Shown here piece by piece: positions 1 to 9,606 of a stretch of 64,000 nucleotides of DNA. The translations under genes were made by a program, and so were the position numbers. The first letter of the stretch is position 1. Each line of letters begins with the position of its first letter. The notes below the pieces were generated by a model. That model was not told the DNA's origin. It saw only the letters and a program-made list of their open reading frames with translations, and searched no databases. The DNA comes from Chryseosolibacter sp049791675 (lineage in GTDB: Bacteria; Bacteroidota; Bacteroidia; Cytophagales; Cyclobacteriaceae), in the NCBI GenBank assembly GCA_049791675.1, contig JBARAD010000303.1, positions 23,265-87,264 of the forward strand. Direction: 5' to 3'.

Positions 1-101
1 ACGCAGTAAGCATTCAGCATTATAAGAATTCAAAACGGGCATGATCGGCATTGGTCACTGTCTAGACCTCTGAAAACTGCGCTATGCAGGCCTTCAAAAC
101 A

Positions 102-126
102 AAAACCCGTCAGAGTGACGGGTTTT
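102..126. terminator. Bidirectional intrinsic terminator
   Basis: An 11-base stem (AAAACCCGTCA / TGACGGGTTTT) closes a 3-base GAG loop. A T-run follows on the plus strand and the mirrored A-run gives a T-run on the minus strand. It lies about 40 bases past the stop codon of the minus-strand esterase, so it probably ends that transcript, and any plus-strand transcript entering from the left. Bases 1-100 hold nothing I recognise. Confidence 0.8.
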
Positions 127-165
127 TTGTTCAACTAACACACAAATAATCTGAATGTGGCTGTC

Positions 166-1554
166 CTATTCGGCCAATGCCAACATTGATTCCAAAGAAG
201 AGTCCAGGCTGATCACGGACAAGCTTCCGCTGGCAACGGTGACAAGAACGTTATCATAATCCGTGGCACCGTCGTTATCTTTTACGGTCAATCTGAAGTA
301 ATACTTTCCAGCCTTTAAATTACTGACGGTGGATGAGGCCGATGTTGAATAACTGATCGTAGCGGTCGAAGGTCCGCCATATTGCGTCCACTTGTAGGAT
401 GCAATTGAACCATCACTGTCTTTGGCCGCACCGTAAAGTTTTACCGAATTTGTTGGAAGCGTAAGGTTCTTGTCGGCACCTGCGTTGGCGATCGGCGCTG
501 TATTGGTGGAAGTAGATGTCGCGCTTTTCACAACGACGGTCACATCGTCTGAAGATGCCAGGCCTTTGGTATCCTTGACAGTTAACCTGAATACATAGGT
601 CCCTGCCGCGAGGTTATAGGCTTTAACTTTGGATGTGGTTTGCCCGCTCAGGCTTGCAGTGCCGCCAGATACTTTGGCCCAGGAATAACTTGCAATACCA
701 TCGCCATCAGAGGCCGAACCCTGGAGGTACACATAGTTCGTAGGCAAGGTGATCGTTTTACCAGATCCGGCGCTGACAACAGGTGCAGTGTTTGAGGTGG
801 AAGACGTGGAGCCGTTCGTATAACTCAGCATCCAATCGAGGGCATTCGTGGTGTTATAGACTTTGTCCCAGATCACGTGGCCCGCGCCCGCGAATAATGT
901 AGCTTTTGCAAGCGGACTTGGTTTAGGCGTACATGCATTGATGGCGCTGACCATCTTCGTCGTTACAGTATAGGAGACAACATAGTCTTTGTCACCGTGA
1001 AAACCCCAGACCGGGACATTTTGGGACGCAATCGCACAGGCTTTGCTCAAGGCACTTCCCCCCGCGCAGATGGGCAAAGCGGCTGCAAACACTTCAGGAT
1101 AAGCACCCAATGTAGTCCATGCACCGAATCCGCCAAGGCTGAGTCCGGTGATGTAAATTCTCCTGGGATCGACCCGCAGGGTCCGTTTAACGTGGTTAAT
1201 AACCTCCATCACGTACGCTGCCGGCCACGTGCCATAGGATGTTTTCAATTGGGGTGAAATCAGGATAAAGGGATACTGCTGACCGTACTTGACGTATTTC
1301 GGCAGCCCAACATTGGCAACTTTCAGCAGCGAAGATTTTAAGGTGGCAGGATCGGTTGAAGTCGTACCCTTCTCCTTGATACCATGCAAAGAGATCACAA
1401 CAGGATAGGAATTCGAATTATTGTTATAACCCTGGGGCAGATACTCGAGGTATGCTGTGTTAGCGGGAGTAATTTTAGCCGTTTGCTGCGCAAGGGCAAC
1501 AGAAGACATAAGGGTTCCAAGAACCACAATGGTAGCAAATAATTTAAGTCTCAT
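166..1554 (-). CDS. Secreted alpha/beta-hydrolase esterase with two PKD-type domains
   Basis: This 462-residue protein starts with a clear signal peptide (a hydrophobic run ending VALAQQ). The first half, about residues 30-245, is an esterase/PHB-depolymerase-like alpha/beta hydrolase: the oxyanion segment SLHGIKEKG, the nucleophile elbow GLSLGG, an acid in FHGDKD and a histidine in GAGHVIWD make a plausible Ser-Asp-His triad. Two PKD/REJ-like beta domains follow (about 260-345 and 355-440), each with a YSW or YKW segment and an FRLTVKD strand. It ends shortly after the second repeat with no recognisable type IX sorting tail, unlike its paralogue at 3352-5325. The substrate is unknown; a polysaccharide ester or polyester is a guess. 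The ATG start is well supported by the signal peptide. Confidence 0.85.
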   Translation of the reverse strand: MRLKLFATIVVLGTLMSSVALAQQTAKITPANTAYLEYLPQGYNNNSNSYPVVISLHGIKEKGTTSTDPATLKSSLLKVANVGLPKYVKYGQQYPFILISPQLKTSYGTWPAAYVMEVINHVKRTLRVDPRRIYITGLSLGGFGAWTTLGAYPEVFAAALPICAGGSALSKACAIASQNVPVWGFHGDKDYVVSYTVTTKMVSAINACTPKPSPLAKATLFAGAGHVIWDKVYNTTNALDWMLSYTNGSTSSTSNTAPVVSAGSGKTITLPTNYVYLQGSASDGDGIASYSWAKVSGGTASLSGQTTSKVKAYNLAAGTYVFRLTVKDTKGLASSDDVTVVVKSATSTSTNTAPIANAGADKNLTLPTNSVKLYGAAKDSDGSIASYKWTQYGGPSTATISYSTSASSTVSNLKAGKYYFRLTVKDNDGATDYDNVLVTVASGSLSVISLDSSLESMLALAE

Positions 1555-2054
1555 GTTTTAGTTAATGTTTTTTAATCGCAGCCCATCCTGCAGGAAAAAC
1601 TGCTGGGGCAGGGAAATCAGGTATAGTAACAAAAGAGAAAGCTCAACTTTTTTCGACAAGATCTGAAGATCACCAGTCACTTCATGGTCCACCTGTGTTT
1701 AAATTCTTCCAAGTTTCAGGTTCGAAGGATTACCACCTGGCCTAGATGGTCTCCGGAGCGCTTTCTAATTGGTCCGCAAGAAAAGGGAAAATGAATGATT
1801 AATATTTTCAAAAAAGATGAGCGTCATCATATATCGGGGAAGTGACGGATAGGAACGATATAATTTTTTAAAAAGGTAATTTTTCCCCCAATTTTATCGA
1901 GGCATGGAAAGCTTTCCACAGTATTTACAGCTGCTTACAGCGGGCAAATGCGTTTGAATCATTGTTCAAAAAGAAAAGGCTGGTAGCCCCACCGTGGCTC
2001 AGTTTTATGTGAAGCGGCAATTCAGAAACTCCACGACTGCCGCTGCAGAAACCC
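1555..2054. other. Intergenic region, nothing recognised
   Basis: About 500 bases lie between the start of the first esterase and the stop of the FMN reductase, both on the minus strand. It should contain the esterase promoter, but I found no exact TAnnTTTG box on the minus strand. Open frames here are short and continue into the antisense or wrong frame of neighbours. No RNA gene or repeat was seen. Confidence 0.5.
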
Positions 2055-2627
2055 CTACGCCTTGTCCATTTTTGATTTGGCCTGGATGCACCAAAAGAAC
2101 TCATCGATGAAAATTTTCGCACGGTCGTCAATGCCTTTATTGAGCGCATGGCCGTCTTGTGTAAATGACGCTTCGACGCTCGGCACGGGAAACATCGCCG
2201 GTATCACCCATGCGCGTATTTTCCAAAGCGTAAACAACAACGATGTGATCACCTGCGTGCCTCCAAAGATCCCATCGGATACAGTACTGATGGCGATGGG
2301 TTTGTGAAACCATTCCACGTACAAAAGATCAATAACGTTTTTGATGCTTGCAGGATATCCGCCATTATATTCCGGCGTCACGATGATGACACCATCTGCT
2401 TTTTTGATGCGCTCTGCAAAATCAAGCACATCCGGTGATGGACTTGGCTGATATTTTAAACGCTCTGTAAACACCGGGAATTGATAGACGTTCAGGTCCA
2501 GGATCTCGGCCGTTGCAAGATTCTGTTTCACCAGATAATTTTCAAAATAGCGTGCAACCCTGTGGCTATTCCGGCCCGTACGTACACTCGAAGAGATTAT
2601 GGCAATGTGTGGCATGATAGAATTCAT
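2055..2627 (-). CDS. NADPH-dependent FMN reductase family protein
   Basis: A flavodoxin-like oxidoreductase of about 190 residues. The N-terminal strand and phosphate loop IAIISSSVRTGRNSHRVA is the FMN-phosphate binding signature of this family, and TPEYNGGYPASIKNVIDLL is the conserved second motif that contacts the isoalloxazine ring. Such enzymes reduce FMN, quinones, azo dyes or chromate with NAD(P)H in the cytosol; the real substrate cannot be told. ATG codons at 2627 and 2615 are both possible; the second puts the Met directly before the first beta strand. The gene is divergent from the Nudix gene with a short shared promoter region. Confidence 0.85.
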   Translation of the reverse strand: MNSIMPHIAIISSSVRTGRNSHRVARYFENYLVKQNLATAEILDLNVYQFPVFTERLKYQPSPSPDVLDFAERIKKADGVIIVTPEYNGGYPASIKNVIDLLYVEWFHKPIAISTVSDGIFGGTQVITSLLFTLWKIRAWVIPAMFPVPSVEASFTQDGHALNKGIDDRAKIFIDEFFWCIQAKSKMDKA

Positions 2628-2695
2628 CGCGTGAATATGAAACAATATTTGCGCAATAGAAAAGAGTTTTTATCCTTTGTAGGTAAACCGCGTCC

Positions 2696-3172
2696 ATGAA
2701 ACAGAATTTAGCAGCTGGCCTCCTCATGTGCAGACACGTGAACGGAGCCCTCCAGTTCTTCCTCGTCCATCCCGGCGGGCCGTTCTATAAAAACAAGGAC
2801 GCGGGCGTATGGTCAATACCCAAGGGTATTCCGGAGGAAGGGGAAGATTTGATGCAGGCTGCACAACGTGAATTTCTGGAAGAGACGGGACTTCGGTCGA
2901 CTGCACCTTTCTATGATATCGGCACTGTAAAACAGAAGGGCGGTAAAGTCGTACATGGGTGGGCCTTTCGGGGATCATGGGACCCGGAATCGGGTATCAC
3001 ATGCAACAACTTTTCGCTTGAGTGGCCTCCCCGATCCGGACGGATGATGGACTTTCCGGAAGTAGATAAAGCCCGGTGGATGGAGTACGGCGAAGCGGTA
3101 AGGATGATCAACCCGGCTCAGATTCCATTTCTTGACCGCACCAAAGAAATCATGGGGACTCCATCTTCTTAA
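2696..3172 (+). CDS. Nudix hydrolase
   Basis: A 158-residue cytosolic protein with a perfect Nudix box (G-x5-E-x7-REUxEExGU) at residues 44-66, containing the metal-binding REFLEETG helix. Family members hydrolyse a nucleoside diphosphate linked to another moiety. The N-terminal AAGLLMCRHVNG and the long VWSIPKG approach to the box resemble the NTP-pyrophosphohydrolase / diadenosine polyphosphate hydrolase subgroup, but substrate cannot be assigned. It stands alone, convergent with the second esterase gene. Confidence 0.88.
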   Translation: MKQNLAAGLLMCRHVNGALQFFLVHPGGPFYKNKDAGVWSIPKGIPEEGEDLMQAAQREFLEETGLRSTAPFYDIGTVKQKGGKVVHGWAFRGSWDPESGITCNNFSLEWPPRSGRMMDFPEVDKARWMEYGEAVRMINPAQIPFLDRTKEIMGTPSS

Positions 3173-3259
3173 CGGGCCCCCGGGCGCTGCCCGTATTAAC
3201 GCAATCGGTCTTGCCACTGCGCTGTTCCCTTTCGCTCTGGGATACTTTCAACAGGACTA

Positions 3260-3302
3260 AAAAAACGAAAACCACCAGTCCTCCGTCTGAGGACATGGTG
3301 GT
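3260..3302 (-). terminator. Intrinsic terminator of the second esterase gene
   Basis: On the minus strand an imperfect stem (ACCACCA-GTCCTC pairing with GAGGAC-TGGTGGT, loop around 3284-3288) is followed by TTTTCGTTTTTTT. It sits 50 bases downstream of the stop at 3352. A second, weaker GC-rich inverted repeat (ACGGGC/GCCCGT, 3172-3194) lies right at the end of the Nudix gene but lacks a T-run. Confidence 0.75.
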
Positions 3303-3351
3303 ATTCTGCAAACCTAAAACTACTACTCGTCATCACCGCCCCGACGATTGC

Positions 3352-5325
3352 TCACCGGCGCCTGATATATATCTTTCCGGTATCGATCCGGTTACCGTTC
3401 TTCATTATTTGGTACAGGTAAAGTCCATTTCTTCCGAAGATCGAACGATAGGTCTCCGCAGACCACAAGCCGGAAAAAATACGCTGACCGGCATCATTGA
3501 AAATTGTGATCAGGCAGTCTTCGAGATCCAGGGAAGTCAGGCTGCCAAAAACAGTGGGCGTGCTTTCGCCTGCGGGATGAAACGACTCATGATCAGGGAC
3601 GTCCAACCGCTCAGTTCTCTTATCACTGACCGGGTATGTCAGATCGGTGGCGAGGATTTCTTTTTTCACATTAATCGTAACATGATCACTCGAGGCTGCA
3701 TTGAAGTTGTCCGTAGCAGTGAGCACAAAAACATACGTGCCCTCTTTCAGATCCGTAATTTTGGCTGTCGGCAAGTGTTCATCTTTCAGCACCACATCGG
3801 GTCCGGAGAATTTTTTCCATGTATAGGTTTGAATCTCTCCGTCAGGATCATATGCAGAACCTGTCAGTGTAACTTCCGATGTCGTAAGGGGAACAGAAAC
3901 GTCAGGACCACCCTCCACGGCCGGAGGAAAGGTGACCCAGACAGTAACCTCGTCCGTATCGGCATTGCCTGACCGATCGGTTACCGTTAGTCTGAAGGAA
4001 TATTCACCGGACACGAGATCCAATACGGAAAGTGTCGCGGATGTTGCATCCATCACCGTACAGCGCTTTCCTGCGGTCTGTATCCACCGATAGGAAAACT
4101 TCTCCGAATCGTTTGGATAGCCTTTCAGTGCAATACTGTTCTCCGGGAGTACAACAAGCATATCCTCGCCAGCATTTATTTCAGGCAACGGCGCATTTTC
4201 GACCTTTATTTGCACGTAATCGGTATCGGTGTCTCCGTCATTATCAGTGACCTGCAAACTGAATACATATATTCCTTTCTTCAGTTCAGATGCCAATAGT
4301 GTTGATGTGGTATGACCTGTCAATTGCGCCGGAGAAGGGCCGCTGATCTGCTTCCATGCATAGCTGGAAATGAGGCCATCGGCATCACCACCATATCCGG
4401 GGATATGGATACGCGTTTCTGAAGTGCCTTGATCATTCCCCGCATTGGCGAATGGTAACTCATTGCCCCGGTTAATGGTATTGGTAAACGATAACATCCA
4501 TTCGTAGACATTGGGCTCATGGACGACGTGGTCGGTTCTGTAGGCATTAGTCCAAGCGTTGTGCGCTACTCCCGGATAGATCGTCATCCTTGCCGCAGGC
4601 GATGGTGCGGGTTTACAGTCATTGATGGCATGCACCATGTTAACGCTTTTTGACATGGGGACGATCGTATCTTTGTCACCATGAAAGGCCCAGACAGGCA
4701 AATTTTCTGCGGCAATAGCACACGCTTTTGAGGGCGTGTTTCTTCCGCCGCAAACCGGAGCCAGGGCTGCAAAAAGTTCAGGGTAATCCTGAGCAGTCCA
4801 CCAGGCGCCTCCTCCTCCGAGGCTTAATCCGGTTAAATAAATCCTTTTCTCGTCAATCCTTAAATAGGTTTTAATATGATCGATCACTTCCATCACATAG
4901 GCTGACGGCCAGTGGCCATAATTGTTTTTCAACTGAGGCGAAATCAGTATGAAAGGAAATTCAGTCCCGCTTTTGACGTACGAAGGTGGTCCTAAAGCAG
5001 CAACTTTCTGCACCGATTCACGTAGGATTGCGGAGTCAGTTGTGTTAACGCCTCTTTCACCAATGCCATGCAAGAAAATCACGACGGGGTATTTATCCGA
5101 ATTCTCCTCATAGCCCTGGGGCAGGTATTCCAGATAACCAATGACCGATGCCTCGGTCGTTTTAAACATCTGCTGTCCGTAAACATTTTCCGGAAGCGCA
5201 ACTGAAAGCAATAGCAGCCAGCAGAGACTCAATAATACTTTCACGGTGCACGCCCTCAGGAGGCTGACATGCTGCTTTCCGGAAAATAATAATCGAATCA
5301 CGTCTTCAGGTACTTTGCTGTTCAT
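3352..5325 (-). CDS. Secreted esterase with three PKD-type domains and T9SS type A tail
   Basis: This 657-residue protein is the longer paralogue of the protein at 166-1554. After a signal region (core VLLSLCWLLLLSVAL, cleavage near VYGQQ) comes the same alpha/beta hydrolase: FLHGIGERG, nucleophile elbow GLSLGG, FHGDKD and a histidine in PGVAHNAWT. Three PKD/REJ-like domains follow (about 290-380, 385-470 and 475-560). The last ~75 residues (ITIFNDAGQRIFSG ... NGLYLYQIMKNG ... GKIYIRR) look like a type A type IX secretion sorting domain, implying release or anchoring at the cell surface. The ATG at 5325 gives a long signal region; a GTG at 5244 would start right before the hydrophobic core and is a real alternative. 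Confidence 0.82.
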   Translation of the reverse strand: MNSKVPEDVIRLLFSGKQHVSLLRACTVKVLLSLCWLLLLSVALPENVYGQQMFKTTEASVIGYLEYLPQGYEENSDKYPVVIFLHGIGERGVNTTDSAILRESVQKVAALGPPSYVKSGTEFPFILISPQLKNNYGHWPSAYVMEVIDHIKTYLRIDEKRIYLTGLSLGGGGAWWTAQDYPELFAALAPVCGGRNTPSKACAIAAENLPVWAFHGDKDTIVPMSKSVNMVHAINDCKPAPSPAARMTIYPGVAHNAWTNAYRTDHVVHEPNVYEWMLSFTNTINRGNELPFANAGNDQGTSETRIHIPGYGGDADGLISSYAWKQISGPSPAQLTGHTTSTLLASELKKGIYVFSLQVTDNDGDTDTDYVQIKVENAPLPEINAGEDMLVVLPENSIALKGYPNDSEKFSYRWIQTAGKRCTVMDATSATLSVLDLVSGEYSFRLTVTDRSGNADTDEVTVWVTFPPAVEGGPDVSVPLTTSEVTLTGSAYDPDGEIQTYTWKKFSGPDVVLKDEHLPTAKITDLKEGTYVFVLTATDNFNAASSDHVTINVKKEILATDLTYPVSDKRTERLDVPDHESFHPAGESTPTVFGSLTSLDLEDCLITIFNDAGQRIFSGLWSAETYRSIFGRNGLYLYQIMKNGNRIDTGKIYIRRR

Positions 5326-5786
5326 ACTGTAAGAAGGTGCGGGCTACTCAATGATCCCTATCACAAGCAGTCCCGCCTCCAATCTTACGATACAAAGATG
5401 AGGTGTCGACGAAAGACAATTCAGCCACTTTCGCTCTATGAGTTTCCTGAGTAAGAAATATTGAGAGATGTATGGAAAATAAAAATGACACAAAAAAATG
5501 AAGCAGCCCATACTGTCGCTTCAGTTCGGTTACAAGCATCGATGGACAGGCTGTTATACAGAGACGAATCGTCATCTTACCCGGCCAGGGCGCAGATAGG
5601 GTCGGGCAGTTCTGATGCTACGGTAAAATCAAACACCCTTCTCCGGAAACACTGCGCAAAAATAAAATGGAGCTGATGTTGCTGTTTTTCTACAGCAAAT
5701 GGAATGGAGTCATGTGTAACATTGCAGAGAAAGATCAAAAGTCAGGTCGTAAAAATATTTTCTGTCACAATAACTCATATCGTTAT
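5326..5786. other. Intergenic region, nothing recognised
   Basis: About 460 bases lie between two minus-strand genes. It holds a weak 7-base stem (TTGCTGT/ACAGCAA, 5679-5698) without a proper T-run, and short open frames on both strands with no family resemblance, signal peptide or plausible start. I regard it as non-coding; it should hold the promoter of the 657-residue esterase. Confidence 0.45.
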
Positions 5787-6893
5787 TCAAGCGCTGGCCT
5801 TCTTTACCTTCGATATTTTCTCCTTAATCCACAATTTTATTTTGGACGGTTTTTTTCCGCCAGGTTCGCCAAGGAGGTATCCGATGGGTTTCAGCGGTTG
5901 CACATGGTCGCAGACAATCTTGATAATTCCGAACAGTGGTAAAAAGATGATCATTCCAGCCACGCCCCAGATCATACCTCCCAAAAGAATGCTGAGGATC
6001 GACCAGAGCGCATTTAAATTCACTTCACCTCCCACCACATTCGGTTCGATAAAATAGTTGTCAATGGTTTGCACGACCACCATCACCACTGCGGCCCACA
6101 GCGCGGTCTGGGTGTCTTCCGTTACCAGGGCCATAAAAACAGGAAATAAACCGCCCAGTACAGTGCCAACATACGGAATGACCGTTAACAGCGCTGCAAT
6201 ACCTGCCAGGAGAATCGCGTTTTTAATTCCTACGATCAGCAAACCGATGGAGTACATCGTGGCAATGATCATGATAGACATAAATCGACCGGTGAGGTAT
6301 TTCTGGGAAACCTCGCTGATCTTATCAACAACCTTCTTTACCTTATCCGTATCATGCTCATCATAGAGCTTGAGAAAAAAAACTTCAAACTGTTCCTTGT
6401 TGAAGATCATCAGGAACGTGATCACCAGTGTGAGGACAATGCCAGTCAATGTTGAGGTGATGCCTCCCAGGATTCGCGCCGGCAGACTGGGCCCGGGTTG
6501 CTGACTCGATTGCTCCGCTTGCTTTTTTACCACCTCCTTCTGCTCCTCCGGGCTCAGTCCGCTCTTCTCCTCGATAAATGACTGGACCTGCTGCAACAAT
6601 TCATTGCCTTTGGACTTAATCTGTGTCATGTTCTCCGAAAAGGTGGTTATCTGCGTGCTGATAATAAGCACAACCCCTGCAAGAAAGGCTACCAGTATCA
6701 ATATGCACGTAAGCGTGGAGAGTGCCCGGGGAAATCCCCATGAATCCAGTCTGCGGCAGACAGGCGCCATCAGCATGGCCAGCAATGCGGCAAAGAATAC
6801 GGGTACGAGGAAACCCTTTCCGAAAAACATGACAACGGTGATCAATACGATAAAAAAAAGATACTGATTGATGCGGTGGAAAATTTCTTTCAT
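5787..6893 (-). CDS. AI-2E family transporter (PerM/TqsA-like)
   Basis: A 368-residue integral membrane protein of the AI-2E/UPF0118 family: two N-terminal membrane segments (IVLITVVMFFGKGFLVPVFF), a third followed by a soluble region (about 90-155, charged and Q-rich), then a helix-rich half with the conserved IPYVGTVLGGLFP and QTIDNYFIEPNVVGG motifs near the C terminus. Known members export autoinducer-2 or other small molecules or act as Na+/H+ antiporters; the cargo here is unknown. The ATG at 6893 (MKEIFHRI) begins just before the first membrane segment; an upstream extension lacks family resemblance. Confidence 0.88.
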   Translation of the reverse strand: MKEIFHRINQYLFFIVLITVVMFFGKGFLVPVFFAALLAMLMAPVCRRLDSWGFPRALSTLTCILILVAFLAGVVLIISTQITTFSENMTQIKSKGNELLQQVQSFIEEKSGLSPEEQKEVVKKQAEQSSQQPGPSLPARILGGITSTLTGIVLTLVITFLMIFNKEQFEVFFLKLYDEHDTDKVKKVVDKISEVSQKYLTGRFMSIMIIATMYSIGLLIVGIKNAILLAGIAALLTVIPYVGTVLGGLFPVFMALVTEDTQTALWAAVVMVVVQTIDNYFIEPNVVGGEVNLNALWSILSILLGGMIWGVAGMIIFLPLFGIIKIVCDHVQPLKPIGYLLGEPGGKKPSKIKLWIKEKISKVKKASA

Positions 6894-7205
6894 AGGTACG
6901 GATGTTTGCCTTTCCCTAAACTGGATTGCGATTTCCGGCACACGTTCAAGATGCGTGTCCTCAACAGCATCATGCAGAATGCAAACCAAAAAGCAGGAAA
7001 GCTATACGCCCCCACACAAAAACTAATCCGCTGAATTTCGGTGGCGGCAACCATTAAAAAGATAGTTTTCGTCGTTCCGTGGGGAGAATTGTACCCATGT
7101 TAAAGTAGGTCAACGGCTTTGCAGCGTACTATGGGCAGCGATGTGGATGGCAGGCGCAGTGGTTGTGCCGGACACTGTTAATAGGAAGCGGAGAAGAAAG
7201 ATGGA
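6894..7205. other. Intergenic region, nothing recognised
   Basis: About 310 bases lie between the permease start and the cysM stop, both on the minus strand. No convincing terminator for cysM, no RNA and no exact -7 promoter box could be found. Short open frames here are antisense extensions of cysM. Confidence 0.4.
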
Positions 7206-8084
7206 TCAGGAAAAAAGATCGGAGCTCAGGTATCGGTCACCGCGGTCACAGATAATAAAGACAATGACACCCTTTTCCAGTTCAGAGGCAATTTTTACTG
7301 CTGCGCTCAACGCACCTCCACTGCTCATCCCTGCAAGAATGCCTTCTTCCTTTGCGAGGCGTTTCGTGAAAATCCTTGCGTCTTTTTCAGAAACGTCAAG
7401 GATCCGGTCTACCCGCTCCCTTTCAAAAATTTTAGGCAAGAATTCAGGAGACCATCGGCGGATGCCGGGGATGCACGAACCATCTGTCGGTTGCGTTCCG
7501 ACGATCTGTACTTTGGGATCTTGCTCTTTGAGATAGCGGGACACACCCATAATGGTTCCTGTTGTACCCATGGCGGATACAAAGTGGGTAATAGTGCCTC
7601 CGGTATCGCGCCAGACTTCGGGGCCCGTGGTCTGATAATGTATCCTGAAGTTGTCGGGATTTGAGAACTGGTTCAAAATATAGTATCCCTCGTTCGCTGC
7701 CATTTTCTCAGCCAGCGCACGGGAGTATTCGATTGTTTGGGCAGCGGGCGTCAGGATGACTTTTGCGCCGTAGGCTTCCATGGCCAGCACCCGTTCTCGG
7801 GTAGAATTGTCGGGCATGATCAGGGTCATGTTTAACCCCATGATGCGCGCGATCATTGCCAGGGCGATGCCAGTGTTTCCGCTCGTCGCTTCCACGAGTT
7901 TATCACCGCGTTTGATTTCGCCACGCTGCAGCGCCCCCTGGATCATGCCATAAGCCGTGCGGTCCTTTACGCTTCCTCCGGGATTGTCTCCCTCCATCTT
8001 ACCAAAGATCTTTACGGCTTTATTCGGTGTGATATTTTCGAGTTCAACCAGGGCGGTGTTTCCGATCAGTTCGTGAAGTTTCAT
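7206..8084 (-). CDS. cysM: Cysteine synthase B
   Basis: A 292-residue PLP enzyme that makes L-cysteine from O-acetylserine and sulfide (CysM types can also use thiosulfate). The PLP lysine is Lys40 in GGSVKDRTA, the phosphate/substrate loop TSGNTG lies at 67-72, and the C-terminal glycine-rich MSSGGA loop binds the PLP phosphate side. The PGIRRWSPEFLP segment is typical of the CysM branch rather than CysK. The start at 8084 is chosen because MKLHELIGNTALVE is the usual family N terminus. It follows the serine acetyltransferase gene by 28 bases, so the two enzymes of the pathway form an operon. Confidence 0.92.
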   Translation of the reverse strand: MKLHELIGNTALVELENITPNKAVKIFGKMEGDNPGGSVKDRTAYGMIQGALQRGEIKRGDKLVEATSGNTGIALAMIARIMGLNMTLIMPDNSTRERVLAMEAYGAKVILTPAAQTIEYSRALAEKMAANEGYYILNQFSNPDNFRIHYQTTGPEVWRDTGGTITHFVSAMGTTGTIMGVSRYLKEQDPKVQIVGTQPTDGSCIPGIRRWSPEFLPKIFERERVDRILDVSEKDARIFTKRLAKEEGILAGMSSGGALSAAVKIASELEKGVIVFIICDRGDRYLSSDLFS

Positions 8085-8112
8085 AAAGGAAATCGATTCG
8101 TGTGTCAGAGCG

Positions 8113-8955
8113 CTATTTATCGTGTTCGGCCTTAAAAATAACAATATCTGTTTCGTCGGTCTCGCCGTTGTACATTTTGGCCTGATAATAGATTTTCGAA
8201 TGCGGGGGTACGCTCCGCGTAAGCCAGACATTCCCACCCACCACGCTATGGTGGCCGATCACTGTTTCACCGCCGAGAATCGTGGCCCCCGCGTATACCA
8301 CGACATGATCACCGAGCGTCGGATGTCTTTTCCTGGTAGCATCATCCTTACTCACACTCAGGGCGCCCAAGGTCACTCCCTGGTAAATCTTTACATGCTC
8401 TCCTATCACGGCGGTCTCGCCGATCACCACGCCCGTTCCGTGATCGATGCAAAAATGATTTCCGATGGTAGCGGAAGGGTGGATGTCTATACCGGTTCTG
8501 CTATGCGCGTGTTCAGTAATTACCCTCGGAATACCCTTGACACCCAGTAAATGCAGCGCGTGGGCCACCCGATAGGCGGCAATCGCGTAAAAGCCGGGAT
8601 AGGTCTGTATCACTTCACTTTTACTCTTTGCGGCAGGATCGCCTTCGTACATGGCCACCACATCCCCGTTCAACTTTTCAAAGATCAACGGCAGTGCGTC
8701 AAAAAACTGGCCTGCGATAGCACGCGCATCCGTCGCGCCCTTATGCGGATTGAACTTTACAATCCGGTCAAGTTCTGTCTGAAGCATGGATACATGTTTC
8801 TCAAAATGTTCCTGCGACTCAAAGGTAAGCTGCGTGTATTCGGCAAACAGGGTGCCGAGAAGGTTATTGAAAAAAGCAGCGACCTCCGCCGGTGAAGGGC
8901 AGGTTGGGCATGCCTGGTGGGAATGGTAGAGTTTCTGCAAAAATGACTTATCCAT
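8113..8955 (-). CDS. Serine O-acetyltransferase
   Basis: A 280-residue cytosolic enzyme that acetylates serine to O-acetylserine, the substrate of the adjacent CysM. The first ~140 residues are helical; then a left-handed beta helix of hexapeptide repeats (about 145-240) includes the catalytic His in the FCIDHGTGVVIGETAVIG segment and the TRSGID/HP motif expected in CysE-type enzymes. A GTG at 8961 precedes the ATG at 8955; ATG is chosen. The N-terminal PTCPSPAEVAAFF domain resembles the EpsC-type variant common in Bacteroidota. Confidence 0.9.
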   Translation of the reverse strand: MDKSFLQKLYHSHQACPTCPSPAEVAAFFNNLLGTLFAEYTQLTFESQEHFEKHVSMLQTELDRIVKFNPHKGATDARAIAGQFFDALPLIFEKLNGDVVAMYEGDPAAKSKSEVIQTYPGFYAIAAYRVAHALHLLGVKGIPRVITEHAHSRTGIDIHPSATIGNHFCIDHGTGVVIGETAVIGEHVKIYQGVTLGALSVSKDDATRKRHPTLGDHVVVYAGATILGGETVIGHHSVVGGNVWLTRSVPPHSKIYYQAKMYNGETDETDIVIFKAEHDK

Positions 8956-9251
8956 GATCACTAAATAGGGGAATTATTTCTCGCTTCAAAGCTTTTAACA
9001 CTTTTTTAACAGGAAAAATCTCAAGGAAATGTACTTTAACAAAGAGATTATCAGTTATTTATAAAGACGTATCCCGGACTGCAGAAGTTTCAGGAGCACA
9101 GCCTCGCAGGTGGTCATCCTCCGCCTTCCGACCATCCCGGGTGAAAACCGGCCTATGAAAAAAGGGATCTGTACAATGGCACAATAATTAATTGGACATT
9201 CATGTTATAGATTGACATCAGTTGTCACATCCTTTCCCCCATCATTGCAGT

Positions 9252-9584
9252 ATGAGCATACACGAAGTGAACACCCAATGGACTGATGAACGGATTCTGG
9301 AATTGGTCCGCAAGCTCAGGAATGACCTTATCAAGGATTTTTTAGACGAACGCCACCTGAAGGAGTACTTATCGAACCAGTTCAGGGTAAATGAGCTATC
9401 CAACATAAAAATCGAGTTCATCAAAAAAGACCTGAAGGAACTGCTGATCGCCCCAGTGAACACCAATCATTATCAGGGACTTATTGAGCAGATACGGGAT
9501 ACCGACAGCGCCGGGCTTACAGAAACGAATGACACACTGTTCTACAAGGAACTAGAATTTATCTTCAAGAAATATATGTACTAG
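9252..9584 (+). CDS. Hypothetical protein, small helical
   Basis: A 110-residue charged protein with no signal peptide or membrane segment. Predicted mostly helical by eye (ERILELVRKLRNDLIKDFLDERHLKEYL) and ending KKYMY. I recognise no family. The start at 9252 is preferred to an upstream ATG at 9222 because the extension is His/Pro-rich and the coding feel begins at MSIHEV. It is divergent from the serine acetyltransferase gene and convergent with thioredoxin, whose stop is 22 bases away. Confidence 0.6.
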   Translation: MSIHEVNTQWTDERILELVRKLRNDLIKDFLDERHLKEYLSNQFRVNELSNIKIEFIKKDLKELLIAPVNTNHYQGLIEQIRDTDSAGLTETNDTLFYKELEFIFKKYMY

Positions 9585-9606
9585 GATTCCATCCTTTATC
9601 CGGAGG

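Noticed and set aside
3211..3972. A 253-residue plus-strand open frame opposite the second esterase
   Set aside because: It lies fully antisense to the PKD-domain coding region, has no domain and no convincing start; it is a shadow of the real gene.
5461..5676. A 71-residue plus-strand open frame in an intergenic region
   Set aside because: No family resemblance, no promoter or ribosome-binding signal; the region appears non-coding.
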